Shown here: positions 1 to 14,000 of the stretch, piece after piece
How positions within the stretch are numbered: the stretch's first letter is position 1
How the letters are laid out: each line of letters begins with the position of its first letter
From: Siphonodentalium dalli
Taxonomy: Eukaryota > Mollusca > Scaphopoda > Gadilida > Siphonodentaliidae
Length of the DNA stretch: 64,000 nt
NCBI GenBank assembly: GCA_032622095.1
Contig: CP136062.1
Span: forward strand, 145,208,089 to 145,272,088
Direction: 5' to 3'
Made by a program: the position numbers and the translations under genes
Notes under the pieces: model-generated
What the model was told of the DNA's origin: nothing
Databases searched by the model: none
Seen by the model: the letters and a program-made list of their open reading frames with translations, nothing else

Positions 1-819
1 TTAATTAAATTGTAAATTGTTTTAATTAATTTTTTTGTTTCTGGCGGAAAAATTTACCCGTAGAAATCCCCCCCTTCCTAGGAACGACAGACAACGCATT
101 CTTTGTTTCGTGAAATCTCTCTACGATAACATTGCATTGAATTTAAAACAAACGCTTCCCGTCGGGAAATCTGTCTTCGGGTCGTTGTTGTTGGCATCAC
201 GGCTCCCCGAAAACTCTCACATTGCCGAAAACGTGTATTTAGTAATATCGTTGTTGTTGATATTTACGGCTTGGGTGCTATTTTCTTATTTAGCAAGTTT
301 GAGCTCAATCGGTTAGAGTCTATAAAGGACACACTCATATATATGACACTTCCCGTAGGTAGCAAGTTTGAGCTCAATAGGCATTCCCTGGAATTTCCCG
401 TAGATTGGCAGATTCCAGTAGCTTTATAACGGTATATCTGGGGAGAAATCTGATGCTATATTCGTGATTATCTGGGATGATTTCGGTATATACCAAAGGT
501 ATATACTGTAAAAACAGAGCGCGCCATCCGTGCTCGCAGGGAATAAATTTCGAGCGATAACGTTTGCGTTCCCGTATAACTCTGCAGATGCGAATAACGT
601 TGAATGGGAAACAGACGCTCTTTATAGAGATGCGTCAAAAACGAACGCTCATTAAATAATCACTTGATTAACCCCCGCCGTGCCTTTGCGGTGATTTGAG
701 ATTGGAGAACGGGTGCTCTGAGCTTTTCTAAACCGCGACCACGGTCGTGTCGGTGTGATTTGACACTTACATAGGAAGTTTGAGCTCAATCTGTACACGC
801 GTTTTGGATTCTATGAAGT

Positions 820-850
<31 letters not shown>

Positions 851-2280
851 CGAAGTCTCAAAATATATAGTATAGACTAGAAGGTGACCCGACTTCGTCC
901 GGGCTATTCAAAAACCAAATTTCAAGTCGATAGCTCCACCCGTTTCCGAGATATATAGCCCAATGTCATTTGCGGATACCTCGGCCGGTGATGAGTTAAC
1001 GCGACATCGGCCGGTTAAGAGTTAACGCGATCACGTCACGATATGTTGATGGCGTAATATATTTACGCAATGATTTTCGATGAGCGAAGCATGGTCCTGC
1101 GTTCTTCCCGATAATTAAGGTAGAAACTTTAAACGTGCACAGGCGTGTGATGCATCATTGGAAAGATGAAGCGCCACAGATTATAACCGTGCACATTATA
1201 TGACTGGCAATTTATTATTCGCGCTATATCGGATCGATTTGTGAGCACCGAACTGAAATATATTAGCGCAAAACGGTGTAAAAACAGATTTGACCTCGGC
1301 ACGTGAAAAGTTGACCTCGGATCTGAAAATCAATAGGCCTATGTTACTCCTGACCCGAAAATACCCCCACATACCAAGTTTCATCGAAATCGGCTGGGCC
1401 ATTTTCGAGTCCATCGATTACACACACACAGACAGATACACACACACACACACACACACAGATCTGGTGGAAATCGGCCCAGCGGATACCGGGAAATCGG
1501 CCCAGCGGATACCGAGATACCCTATGCATCAAATTTCGTCCGTAAAAATCCGCCAGTTTAACCCGATTTGATATATAAACGCGCCTCATATACACACGCT
1601 CATTAATGATCAAGTTTCAACGTAAAGATAAATTACCATCGGTGCCCGAGATATCGCCAAGACGTCTGAAACAGTCAAATGTATCGGCCGGTTAAGAGTT
1701 AACGTGATCTAACGTTATGACATCTAACGACGTCATAGAAGTTACGCATTGTTGTTATCCTGATGGAAGATAGTACCACTTCTTCTTGATAATTGAGGCA
1801 GATAACTAAAACGGGTACATACGCATTATATATCGTTGGAAAGAGGAAACACGAAAGATTCTCACAGTGTCATTATTATGACTGGCATTTTATTATTCGC
1901 GCTGTTTCGAATCGATTTGTAAGCACCGAACTCAAATGAAAGTCCCGTAACACAGCGTAAAAACAGATTTGGCCTCGGCACGTGAAAAGTTGACCTCGGA
2001 TCTGAAAATTAATATGCCTATGCCACTTCCCGAACGATAGTACCCTCACATACGAAGTTTCATCGAAATTGGGTCGGCCGTTTTCAAGTTCATCGCGATC
2101 ACACAGACACACACACACACACACACAGATCTTCCAAAATATATAATAGATTAGCCGATGAGCCCGACGTCCGGGCTATTCAAAAACCAAATTTCAAGTC
2201 GATAGCTGAGCCCGACGTTGTCCGGGCTATTCAAAAACCAAATTTCAAGTCGATAGCTCTACCCGTTTCCGAGATCTCGT

Positions 2281-2790
2281 CTGTGCATGCGCGAAGCTGG
2301 CGTCGCACGGGCTCGGCGACCCGAAAAAATTCGTATCCGGGGCAAGATACATTCACATACCAAATTTCAAGTCGATAGCTCCACCCGTTTCCGAGATCTG
2401 GTCTGCGCATGCGCGAAGATTGCGTCGCACGGGCTCGGCGACCCGATAAAATTCGTATCCGAGGCAAGATACATTCACATACCAAATTTCAAGTCGATAG
2501 CTCAACCCGTTTCCGAGATCTAGTCTGCGCATGCGCGAAGCTGGCGTCGCACGGGCTCGGCGACCCGATCAAATTCGTATACGGGGCAAGATACGTTCAC
2601 ATACCAAATTTCAAGTCGATAGCTCCACCCGTTTCCGATATCTGGTCTGCGCATGCGCGAAGATTGCGTCGCACGGGCTCGACGACCCGATAAAATTCGT
2701 ATCCGGGGCAAGATACATTCACATACCAAATTTTAAGTCGATAGCTCCACCCGTGTCCGATATCTCGTCTGCGCATGCGCTGCACGGGCG
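2281..2790. repeat. 122-bp tandem repeats with GCGCATGCGC palindromes
   Basis: The palindromic core recurs exactly every 122 bp (phase positions 2281, 2403, 2525, 2647, 2769). It is followed by a GC-rich piece and a conserved ccaaatttcaagtcgatag segment. The units are much richer in CpG than their surroundings. tGCGCATGCGC matches the known palindromic site of the NRF-1 transcription factor; any binding is inference. Confidence 0.85.
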
Positions 2791-3489
2791 TCGCATGTGC
2801 TCGTCAATACGACAACGACGACCACCTGGTCAAACTACACTCACGTACCAAGTTTCGTCCCGATCGGTCGAGGTGTTGGTATCTGATGCAAAAGACGAAA
2901 TTGTGAGTGTTGGTCAATAGTCCCCGTCGTGAACCCCATCCCCGCAAAGAGCGGACAGTCAATTAATCCCGTCGTGAACCTCCATCCCAACGCGATGTAA
3001 ACATGTGTTGCGTTCTAAAAATAGGAAAGCACTTTCTCTCTGCATAATAAATTTCGAGCGATAATGTTTGCGTAAATACGAAATTGTGAGTGTTGGTTTT
3101 TAACCGGGATTTCTGAGAAGCATTATGGCTATAACTACCCCCCTAAGCCCTGACCTAAGTGTGATACATACTATAACAATGATGTTGTAAGAGTACTATG
3201 GCATCCAATAAATCTCCCCGCATAGGAAACCACTCAATGTTCCCGTATATCTCTCTGCAGATGCTAATAACGTTGAATGGTAAACAGACGCTCTTTATAG
3301 CGATGCGTCAAAAACAAACGCTCATTAAATAATCACTTGATTAACCCACGCCGTGCCTTTGCGGTGATTTGAGAGTGGATAAAGGGTGCTCAGAGCTTCT
3401 TTAAAACGCGACAACTACGGTGTTCGTGCGTTTTTACCCTTAGATGGGAAGTTTGAACTCAATCGAGCCAGCCGTTTTCGATTCTATAA

Positions 3490-3491
<2 letters not shown>

Positions 3492-3544
<53 letters not shown>
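3492..3544. repeat. (TA)n microsatellite
   Basis: An uninterrupted TA run at the end of the first B unit. The equivalent position in the second copy (about 9952-9975) is much shorter, so the tract length is variable. Confidence 0.95.
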
Positions 3545-3545
<1 letters not shown>

Positions 3546-3794
3546 GGAAGTCTCAAAATATATAGTATAGAAGATGATTGCTCAAAATTTCACTAAGAGA
3601 AAGCACCTTTCTCGATCGTAAGATACAATGTAGCCACGAAAGAATTGTTTAATTTAATAATCGCACAAGATCAGTGCGGTGCGAATGTATTGACTGCAAT
3701 GTCAAGGTCAAAAACCGTGCCAAACTGAAGTAAACAAAAACATGTGCGAAGTAATCGATGGCACAGTGTGGACTATAGTTTTGACTAATAAACT

Positions 3795-3943
3795 AAAAAA
3801 CATTTTAAATTTTAAAACGGGGTATGTGGGTTAAAGTGCAATTGGGAGATAATAGGATGTTCAATGACTCCTATATTTCAATCGTATCACAGTAAAGCTT
3901 TTATTGTAAAATTGGCGCGGTTTACACGATCAAATGTCGATTT
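3795..3943. repeat. Fragment of the 1343-bp repeat trapped in the first array
   Basis: These 149 bases are nearly identical to a piece of each unit of the array at 11017-16199 (for example about 12143-12289). The left edge joins the B-unit end (gactaataa). The right edge joins an A unit at gcggtgatttgag. This is a chimeric junction between two otherwise separate repeat families. Confidence 0.85.
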
Positions 3944-4136
3944 GCGGTGATTTGAGATTGGAGAACGGGTGCTCTGAGCTTCTCTAAACCGCGACTACGG
4001 CGGTGTCGGTGGGATTTTACACTTACATACGAAATTTGATCTCAATCTGTACACGCGTTTTGGATTCTATGAAGTACACACACACACACACACATATATA
4101 TACGAAGTCTCAAAATATATAGTATAGATAGACTAG

Positions 4137-5142
4137 CAGGTTAGCCCGCCACTGGCGGCATTCGTCCCATGGCTTTGTGTCAGAAACATGACATTTTTGT
4201 AATTATCTTGTTTTTATTTATTTTTGTTTTTTATTTTTGAATATGAATTTAATGTTTTTTAAATTTATTATATTTTGTTTCTGAATTGTTTTTTTATTGT
4301 TATTTTTTTTTAATTTTAAATTGTTTTAATTAAATTGTAAATTGTTTTATTTAATTTTTTTGTTTCTGGCGGAAAAATTTACCCGTAGAAATCCCCCCTT
4401 CCTAGGAACGACAGACAACGCATTCTTTGTTTCGCGAAATCTCTCTACGATAACATTGCATTGAATTTAAAACAAACGCTTCCCGTCGGGAAATCTGTCT
4501 TCGGGTCGTTGTTGTTGGCATCACGGCTCCTCGAAAACTCTCACATTGCCGAAAACGTGTATTTAGTAATATCGTTGTTGTTGATATTTACGGCTTGGGG
4601 GCTATTTTCTTATTTAGCAAGTTTGAGCTCAATCGGTTAGAGTCTATAAAGGACACACTCATATATATGACACTTCCCGTAGGTAGCAAGTTTGAGCTCA
4701 ATCGGCATTCCCTGGAATTTCCCGTAGATTGGCAGATTCCTGTAGCTTTATAACGGTATATCTGGGGAGAAATCTGATGCTATATTCGTGATTATCTGGG
4801 ATGATTTCGGTATATACCGAAGGTATATACTGTAAAAACAGAGCGCGCCATCCGTGCTCGCAGGGAATAAATTTCGAGCGATAACGTTTGCGTTGCCGTA
4901 TAACTCTGCAGATGCGAATAACGTTGAATGGGAAACAGACGCTCTTTATAGAGATGCGTAAAAAAAAACGCTCATTAAATAATCACTTGATTAACCCCCG
5001 CCGTGCCTTTGCGGTGATTTGAGATTGGAGAACGGGTGCTCTGAGCTTCTCTAAACCGCGACTACGGCGGTGTCGGTGGGATTTTACACTTACATACGAA
5101 ATTTGATCTCAATCTGTACACGCGTTTTGGATTCTATGAAGT

Positions 5143-5173
<31 letters not shown>

Positions 5174-7345
5174 CGAAGTCTCAAAATATATAGTATAGAT
5201 AGACTAGCAGGTTAGCCCGCCACTGGCGGCATTCGTCCCATGGCTTTGTTTCAGAAACATGACATTTTTGTAATTATTTTGTTTTTATTTATTTTTGTTT
5301 TTTATTTTTGAATATGAATTTAATGTTTTTTAAATTTAATATATTTTGTTTATGAATTGTTTTTTTATTGTTAATTTTTTTTAATTTTAAATTGTTTTAA
5401 TTAAATTGTAAATTGTTTTAATTAATTTTTTTGTTTCTGGCGGAAAAATTTACCCGTAGAAATCCCCCCCTTCCTAGGAACGACAGACAACGCATTCTTT
5501 GTTTCGTGAAATCTCTCTACGATAACATTGCATTGAATTTAAAACAAACGCTTCCCGTCGGGAAATCTGTCTTCGGGTCGTTGTTGTTGGCATCACGGCT
5601 CCCCGAAAACTCTCACATTGCCGAAAACGTGTATTTAGTAATATCGTTGTTGTTGATATTTACGGCTTGGGGGCTATTTTCTTATTTAGCAAGTTTGAGC
5701 TCAATCGGTTAGAGTCTATAAAGGACACACTCATATATATGACACTTCCCGTAGGTAGCAAGTTTGAGCTCAATCGGCATTCCCTGGAATTTCCCGTAGA
5801 TTGGCAGATTCCAGTAGCTTTATAACGGTATATCTGGGGAGAAATCTGATGCTATATTCGTGATTATCTGGGATGATTTCTGTATATACCGAAGATATAC
5901 TGTAAAACAGAGCGCGCCATCCGTGCTCGCAGGGAATAAATTTCGAGCGATAACGTTTGCGTTCCCGTATAACTCTGCAGATGCGAATAACGTTGAATGG
6001 GAAACAGACGCTCTTTATAGAGATGCGTCAAAAACAAACGCTCATTAAATAATCACTTGATTAACCCCCGCCGTGCCTTAGCGGTGATTTGAGATTGGAG
6101 AACGGGTGCTCTGAGCTTCTCTAAACCGCGACTACGGCGGTGTCGGTGGGATTTGACACTTACATACGAAATTTGATCTCAATCTGTACACGCGTTTTGG
6201 ATTCTATGAAGTACACACACACACACACACACACATATATACGAAGTCTCAAAATATATAGTATAGAAGATAGATAGACTAGCAGGTTAGCCCGCCACTG
6301 GCGGCATTCGTCCCATGGCTTTGTTTCAGAAACATGACATTTTTGTAATTATTTTGTTTTTATTTATTTTTGTTTTTTATTTTTGAATATGAATTTAATG
6401 TTTTTTAAATTTAATATATTTTGTTTCTGAATTGTTTTTTTATTGTTAATTTTTTTTAATTTTAAATTGTTTTAATTAAATTGTAAATTGTTTTAATTAA
6501 TTTTTTTGTTTCTGGCGGAAAAATTTACCCGTAGAAATCCCCCCCCCTTCCTAGGAACGACAGACAACGCATTCTTTGTTTCGTGAAATCTCTCTACGAT
6601 AACATTGCATTGAATTTAAAACAAACGCTTCCCGTCGGGAAATCTGTCTTCGGGTCGTTGTTGTTGGCATCACGGCTCCCCGAAAACTCTCACATTGCCG
6701 AAAACGTGTATTTAGTAATATCGTTGTTGTTGATATTTACGGCTTGGGTGCTATTTTCTTATTTAGCAAGTTTGAGCTCAATCGGTTAGAGTCTATAAAG
6801 GACACACTCATATATATGACACTTCCCGTAGGTAGCAAGTTTGAGCTCAATAGGCATTCCCTGGAATTTCCCGTAGATTGGCAGATTCCAGTAGCTTTAT
6901 AACGGTATATCTGGGGAGAAATCTGATGCTATATTCGTGATTATCTGGGATGATTTCGGTATATACCAAAGGTATATACTGTAAAAACAGAGCGCGCCAT
7001 CCGTGCTCGCAGGGAATACATTTCGAGCGATAACGTTTGCGTTGCCGTATAACTATGCAGATGCGAATAACTTTGAATGGGAAACAGACGCTCTTTATAG
7101 AGATGCGTCAAAAACGAACGCTCATTAAATAATCACTTGATTAACCCCCGCCGTGCCTTTGCGGTGATTTGAGATTGGAGAACGGGTGCTCTGAGCTTCT
7201 CTAAACCGCGACCACGGTCGTGTCGGTGTGATTTGACACTTACATAGGAAGTTTGAGCTCAATCTGTACACGCGTTTTGGATTCTATGAAGTACACACAC
7301 ACACACACATATATACGAAGTCTCAAAATATATAGTATAGACTAG
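4137..7345. repeat. Three tandem A units (about 1071, 1075 and 1063 bp)
   Basis: Three successive copies begin just after gactag with caggttagcccgccactgg. They continue through a T-rich stretch, a C run near acccgtagaaatcccc, a segment with repeated tttgagctcaat words, and a CA microsatellite. Copies differ mainly in homopolymer and CA-run length, which suggests recent amplification or unequal exchange. Confidence 0.9.
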
Positions 7346-8739
7346 AAGGTGACCCGACATCGTCCGGGCTATTCAAAAACCAAATTTCAAGTCGATAGCT
7401 CCACCCGTTTCCGAGATATATAGCCCAATGTCATTTGCGGATACCTCGGCCGGTGATGAGTTAACGCGACATCGGCCGGTTAAGAGTTAACGCGATCACG
7501 TCACGATATGTTGATGGCGTAATATATTTACGCAATGATTTTCGATGAGCGAAGCATGGTCCTGCGTTCTTCCCGATAATTAAGGTAGAAACTTTAAACG
7601 TGCACAGGCGTGTGATGCATCATTGGAAAGATGAAGCGCCACAGATTATAACCGTGCACATTATATGACTGGCAATTTATTATTCGCGCTATATCGGATC
7701 GATTTGTGAGCACCGAACTGAAATATATTAGCGCAAAACGGTGTAAAAACAGATTTGACCTCGGCACGTGAAAAGTTGACCTCGGATCTGAAAATCAATA
7801 GGCCTATGTTACTCCTGACCCGAAAATACCCCCACATACCAAGTTTCATCGAAATCGGCTGGGCCATTTTCGAGTCCATCGATTACACACACACAGACAG
7901 ATACACACACACACACACACAGATCTGGTGGAAATCGGCCCAGCGGATACCGGGAAATCGGCCCAGCGGATACCGAGATACCCTATGCATCAAATTTCGT
8001 CCGTAAAAATCCGCCAGTTTAACCCGATTTGATATATAAACGCGCCTCATATACACACGCTCATTAATGATCAAGTTTCAACGTAAAGATAAATTACCAT
8101 CGGTGCCCGAGATATCGCCAAGACGTCTGAAACAGTCAAATGCATCGGCCGGTTAAGAGTTAACGTGATCTAACGTTATGACATCTAACGACGTCATAGA
8201 AGTTACGCATTGTTGTTATCCCGATGGAAGATAGTACCACTTCTTCTTGATAATTGAGGCAGATAACTAAAACGGGTACATACGCATTATATATCGTTGG
8301 AAAGAGGAAACACGAAAGATTCTCACAGTGTCATTATTATGACTGGCATTTTATTATTCGCGCTGTTTCGAATCGATTTGTAAGCACCGAACTCAAATGA
8401 AAGTCCCGTAACACAGCGTAAAAACAGATTTGGCCTCGGCACGTGAAAAGTTGACCTCGGATCTGAAAATCAATATGCCTATGCCACTTCCCGACCGATA
8501 GTACCCTCACATACGAAGTTTCATCGAAATTGGGTCGGCCGTTTTCAAGTTCATCGCGATCACACAGACACACACACACACACACAGATCTTCCAAAATA
8601 TATAATAGATTAGCCGATGAGCCCGACGTCCGGGCTATTCAAAAACCAAATTTCAAGTCGATAGCTGAGCCCGACGTTGTCCGGGCTATTCAAAAACCAA
8701 ATTTCAAGTCGATAGCTCTACCCGTTTCCGAGATCTCGT

Positions 8740-9250
8740 CTGTGCATGCGCGAAGCTGGCGTCGCACGGGCTCGGCGACCCGATAAAATTCGTATCCGGG
8801 GCAAGATACATTCACATACCAAATTTCAAGTCGATAGCTCCACCCGTTTCCGAGATCTGGTCTGCGCATGCGCGAAGATTGCGTCGCACGGGCTCGGCGA
8901 CCCGATAAAATTCGTATCCGGGGCAAGATACATTCACATACCAAATTTCAAGTCGATAGCTCAACCCGTTTCCGAGATCTAGTCTGCGCATGCGCGAAGC
9001 TGGCGTCGCACGGGCTCGGCGACCCGATCAAATTCGTATACGGGGCAAGATACGTTCACATACCAAATTTCAAGTCGATAGCTCCACCCGTTTCCGATAT
9101 CTGGTCTGCGCATGCGCGAAGATTGCGTCGCACGGGCTCGACGACCCGATAAAATTCGTATCCGGGGCAAGATACATTCACATACCAAATTTTAAGTCGA
9201 TAGCTCCACCCGTGTCCGATATCTCGTCTGCGCATGCGCTGCACGGGCGT
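8740..9250. repeat. Second 122-bp repeat block
   Basis: This is the same 122-bp array as at 2281-2790, carried by the second copy of the large duplicated block, with a few substitutions. It again has about five palindromic GCGCATGCGC cores at fixed spacing. Confidence 0.85.
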
Positions 9251-10222
9251 CGCATGTGCTCGCCAATACGACAACGTCGACCACCTGGTCAAACTACACT
9301 CACGTACCAAGTTTCGTCCCGATCGGTCGAGGTGTTGGTATCTGATGCAAAAGACGAAATTGTGAGTGTTGGTCAATAGTCCCCGTCGTGAACCCCATCC
9401 CCGCAAAGAGCGGACAGTCAATTAATCCCGTCGTGAACCTCCATCCCAACGCGATGTAAACATGTGTTGCGTTCTAAAAATAGGAAAGCACTTTCTCTCT
9501 GCATAATAAATTTCGAGCGATAATGTTTGCGTAAATACGAAATTGTGAGTGTTGGTTTGTAACCGGGATTTCTGAGAAGCATTATGGCTATAACTACCCC
9601 CCTAAGCCCTGACCTAAGTGTGATACATACTATAACAATGATGTTGTAAGAGTACTATGGCATCCAATAAATCTCCCCGCATAGGAAACCACTCAATGTT
9701 CCCGTATATCTCTCTGCAGATGCTAATAACGTTGAATGGTAAACAGACGCTCTTTATAGCGATGCGTCAAAAACAAACGCTCATTAAATAATCACTTGAT
9801 TAACCCACGCCGTGCCTTTGCGGTGATTTGAGAGTGGATAAAGGGTGCTCAGAGCTTCTTTAAAACGCGACAACTACGGTGTTCGTGCGTTTTTACCCTT
9901 AGATGGGAAGTTTGAACTCAATCGAGCCAGCCGTTTTCGATTCTATAAATACATATATATATATATATATATATACGGAAGTCTCAAAATATATAGTATA
10001 GAAGATGATTGCTCAAAATTTCACTAAGAGAAAGCACCTTTCTCGATCGTAAGATACAATGTAGCCACGAAAGAATTGTTTAATTTAATAATCGCACAAG
10101 ATCAGTGCGGTGCGAATGTATTGACTGCAATGTCAAGGTCAAAAACCGTGCCAAACTGAAGTAAACAAAAACATGTGCGAAGTAATCGATGGCACAGTGT
10201 GGACTATAGTTTTGACTAATAA

Positions 10223-11016
10223 TGTAGACAATTGTAACTGAATTTATACGTAACTATCCAAGAATTAATATGCCACTTGATGATTTATTTTATGTTTCAT
10301 TTCACCACGTAACCATTGCTTAAAACATTAATAAATAACCCAATTTCGTGATGTGGTTTTTCGACAGAGAAATTGAAACTGAAAGTAACATAGATCTGTT
10401 GATAAAACAAAACTTACCTTTTGTCTGTTCATTACATTTATTGTTATAAAATATAAATATAAAACCTAATAAATATTCACAATACTATCATGCTTGGGGG
10501 AGGGGGATTCACAACTCTGAAAACAATTACTCCCAGTCCCAGCCATGCAGATGAACATAATTTCATAAAACAAGAGCTACCATAAAAGTTAGTAATAATA
10601 CATTTGTTTTCCCAATAACTTTGACGTCACCAGAAAGTTCTGTTGGCTGGGGTGGCGACGTTCTCTATTGGCGTATTATATTGGGTAAAGGGTTAACCCT
10701 TCCATGACTGAAGCTTCCTGACATTTTGCAAACACCATGTGCCAAGCATTCTCATATATATGCGAGTCTACTATCATGAGCCCCGCATATATATGAGAAT
10801 ACATTGGCCTAACACTATTTAGCTCGACCTGGTAAGCCAGTGCATTCTCCTATATATATACATGTATGCGAGGCTCCCAATGTGAAACTCGCATACATAA
10901 GATAATGCACTGGCACAGGGACTTAAATGCTGCACCAGCGCAGCTCCCACAATGAAATGGCTAAATAAACACAAAACCGCACAACTGTGTAAATTAGAGG
11001 TTAAACTTCCGGTCGC
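10223..11016. other. Inter-array spacer with TTAA-type ends and AT hairpins
   Basis: No gene seen. About 10674-10693 reads ttgggtaaaggg followed by TTAA and then cccttcc, resembling abutting ends of TTAA-target elements. At about 10738-10917 there are two imperfect hairpins built on gcattctc(a/c)tatatatgcgag words. The same words occur in the MITE at 59848-60199. Confidence 0.6.
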
Positions 11017-14000
11017 ACTCGAGTCAGCATAAAAAAAAATCTGGCTGCTGATTGGTTGATTATCATTGAGGGAAATATACCTAATCAGGAACAGAAAATC
11101 ATAGCCTACGTAAATATGGCGATAATGTATGTCTAGATCTCCAGGAAGAGTCTAGTGGTGTCCAGAAGTTACGGAAGGGGTCTGGGTATTTTTATGCTGC
11201 TGATTTTTGTGCAGTAAATGGGGTAGTTGTGGAAATGCAAGATTATCGTTTGAAAACAATACCGAAAAGGGCGCATATGTTGTCACATACTGGTGCAGAG
11301 GGTGGCACTCTAATGGAAAATTGACCACTTGAAGTTCAAATAGGCTTAACCCATGGCCGGCGGGACTTATAGTTAACACTGTCGCCTATGGAAAATAATT
11401 AGTTGTGTGTAACCTATAGGTAGAAAATTCACATTTTTCAAATATCGTTCAGGGAAGCGAATTTAGAAGCACTGATAAACAAAGACTGTCTCGTTTTGTT
11501 GAGCTATGGTATTTTTACGCTCTACCGAATCATTTTCAGATTATGCGAGACATTTATTAACCCTCTGTCGCCGCAACTTCAACTTTTTCTGGAGGAGAAA
11601 TTTTATGAAAATCATAAATTTTGTGCATATGGGTGGACCTTTAATGTTCAAATAACACAATCGAGGTGATGAAAGTTTCTTTAATAGGAATTCGACTCAA
11701 ACTCCTAAAAAATACTGAAATTTAAAGGGACATCCACCTATCATTGAACCAAATCATAGTCGGATGATGAAATTTTGAGGGGGGGGGGGTCTATTTCAAA
11801 TCTAATTAAACATTGTACTGTTCAAAATTAGATAAATTCCGCAAAGCGTATGGTAGATATACTTCACTAGTTTTCAAAACTTATACATAGGCCTTTCTAT
11901 CGTGTGTGTTATGCACGCGAGTCGATTTTTACAAATTAAATTATGATGAAAAACCCTGAAATTTGGGTGTGGTCAGATTTCTGGTCATAATATTCCCATT
12001 AGTGAGTGGATGGACATGGGACATGCGACATTGTACAGTATATATGTCTATGACAAGAATGACATGAGACATTAGTATCTTTTCTACTAAACTGTGCTTC
12101 CAGAGTTATAAGGAATCGATTATTGGTGTTATTTCTTACCCGAAAAACATTTTAAATTTTAAAACGGGGTATGTGGGTTAAAGTGCAATTGGGAGATAAT
12201 AGGATGTTCAATGACTCCTATATTTCAATCGTATCACAGTAAAGCTTTTATTGTAAAATTGGCGCGGTTTACACGATCAAATGTCGATTTTATTTACAAT
12301 TATAGGTTACAAGCAACTAATTATATAGAGTTACGCTTCTTGAATTTGTGTAGGGAAACTCGAGTCAGCATAAAAAAAAAACTGGCTGCTGATTGGTTGA
12401 TTATCTTTGAGGGAAATATACCTAATCAGGAACAGAAAATCATAGCCTACGTAAATATGGCGATAATGTATGTCTAGATCTCCAGGAAGAGTCTAGTGGT
12501 GTCCAGAAGTTACGGAAGGGGTCTGGGTATTTTTATGCTGCTGATTTTTGTGCAATAAATGGGGTAGTTGTGGAAATGCAAGATTATCGTTTGAAAACAA
12601 TACCGAAAAGGGCGCATATGTTGTCACATACTGGTGCAGAGGGTGGCGCTCTAATGGAAAATTGACCACTTGAAGTTCAAATAGGCTTAACCCATGGCCG
12701 GCGGGACTTTTAGTTAACACTGTCGCCTATGGAAAATAATTAGTTGTGTGTAACCTATAGGTAGAAAATTCACATTTTTCAAATATCGTTCAGGGAAGCG
12801 AATTTAGAAGCACTGATAAACAAAGACTGTCTCGTTTTGTTGAGCTATGGTATTTTTACGCTCTACCGAATCATTTTCAGATTATGCGAGACATTTATTA
12901 ACCCTCTGTCGCCGCAACTTCAACTTTTTCTGGAGGAGAAATTTTATGAAAATCATAAATTTTGTGCATATGGGTGGACCTTTAATGTTCAAATAACACA
13001 ATCGAGGTGATGAAAGTTTCTTTAATAGGAATTCGACTCAAACTCCTAAAAAATACTGAAATTTAAAGGGACATCCACCTATCATTGAACCAAATCATAG
13101 TCGGATGATGAAATTTTGAGGGGGGGGGGGGGTCTATTTCAAATCTAATTAAACATTGTACTGTTCAAAATTAGATAAATTCCGCAAAGCGTATGGTAGA
13201 TATACTTCACTAGTTTTCAAAACTTATACATAGGCCTTTCTATCGTGTGTGTTATGCACGCGAGTCGATTTTTACAAATTAAATTATGATGAAAAACCCT
13301 GAAATTTGGGTGTGGTCAGATTTCTGGTCATAATATTCCCATTAGTGAGTGGATGGACATGGGACATGCGACACTGTACAGTATATATGTCTATGACAAG
13401 AATGACATGAGACATTAGTATCTTTTCTACTAAACTGTGCTTCCAGAGTTATAAGGAATCGATTATTGGTGTTATTTCTTACCCAAAAAACATTTTAAAT
13501 TTTAAAACGGGGTATGTGGGTTAAAGTGCAATTGGGAGATAATAGGATGTTCAATGACTCCTATATTTCAATCGTATCACAGTAAAGCTTTTATTGTAAA
13601 ATTGGCGCGGTTTACACGATCAAATGTCGATTTTATTTACAATTATAGGTTACAAGCAACTAATTATATAGAGTTACGCTTCTTGAATTTGTGTAGGGAA
13701 ACTCGAGTCAGCATAAAAAAAAAACTGGCTGCTGATTGGTTGATTATCTTTGAGGGAAATATACCTAATCAGGAACAGAAAATCATAGCCTACGTAAATA
13801 TGGCGATAATGTATGTCTAGATCTCCAGGAAGAGTCTAGTGGTGTCCAGAAGTTACGGAAGGGGTCTGGGTATTTTTATGCTGCTGATTTTTGTGCAATA
13901 AATGGGGTAGTTGTGGAAATGCAAGATTATCGTTTGAAAACAATACCGAAAAGAGCGCATATGTTGTCACATACTGGTGCAGAGGGTGGCGCTCTAATGG

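Larger units (their letters stand above)
1..10222. repeat. Composite tandem repeat array (A and B units)
   Basis: The region is built from two kinds of unit. B units run about 881-3791 and 7346-10222. A units of about 1.07 kb are at 4137-5207, 5208-6282 and 6283-7345, with a partial copy at 1-880. The block 1-3791 recurs at 6472-10222 with only scattered substitutions and changes in microsatellite length. Each unit ends in a CA run, a short TA run and a shared tail containing cgaagtctcaaaatatatag. The open frames here (for example 35-316 and 8990-9379) recur only because the DNA recurs, and none resembles a known protein. I see no host gene. The repeat class is not recognised: satellite or tandemly amplified non-autonomous element. 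Confidence 0.9.

Noticed and set aside
2281-2790. 122-bp repeats as a CRISPR array
   Set aside because: The units are contiguous without unique spacers and the genome is eukaryotic.
8990-9421. ORFs of 121-129 codons in the B units on both strands
   Set aside because: They lie in 122-bp repeats whose length is not a multiple of 3, recur only with the repeat and overlap on both strands.
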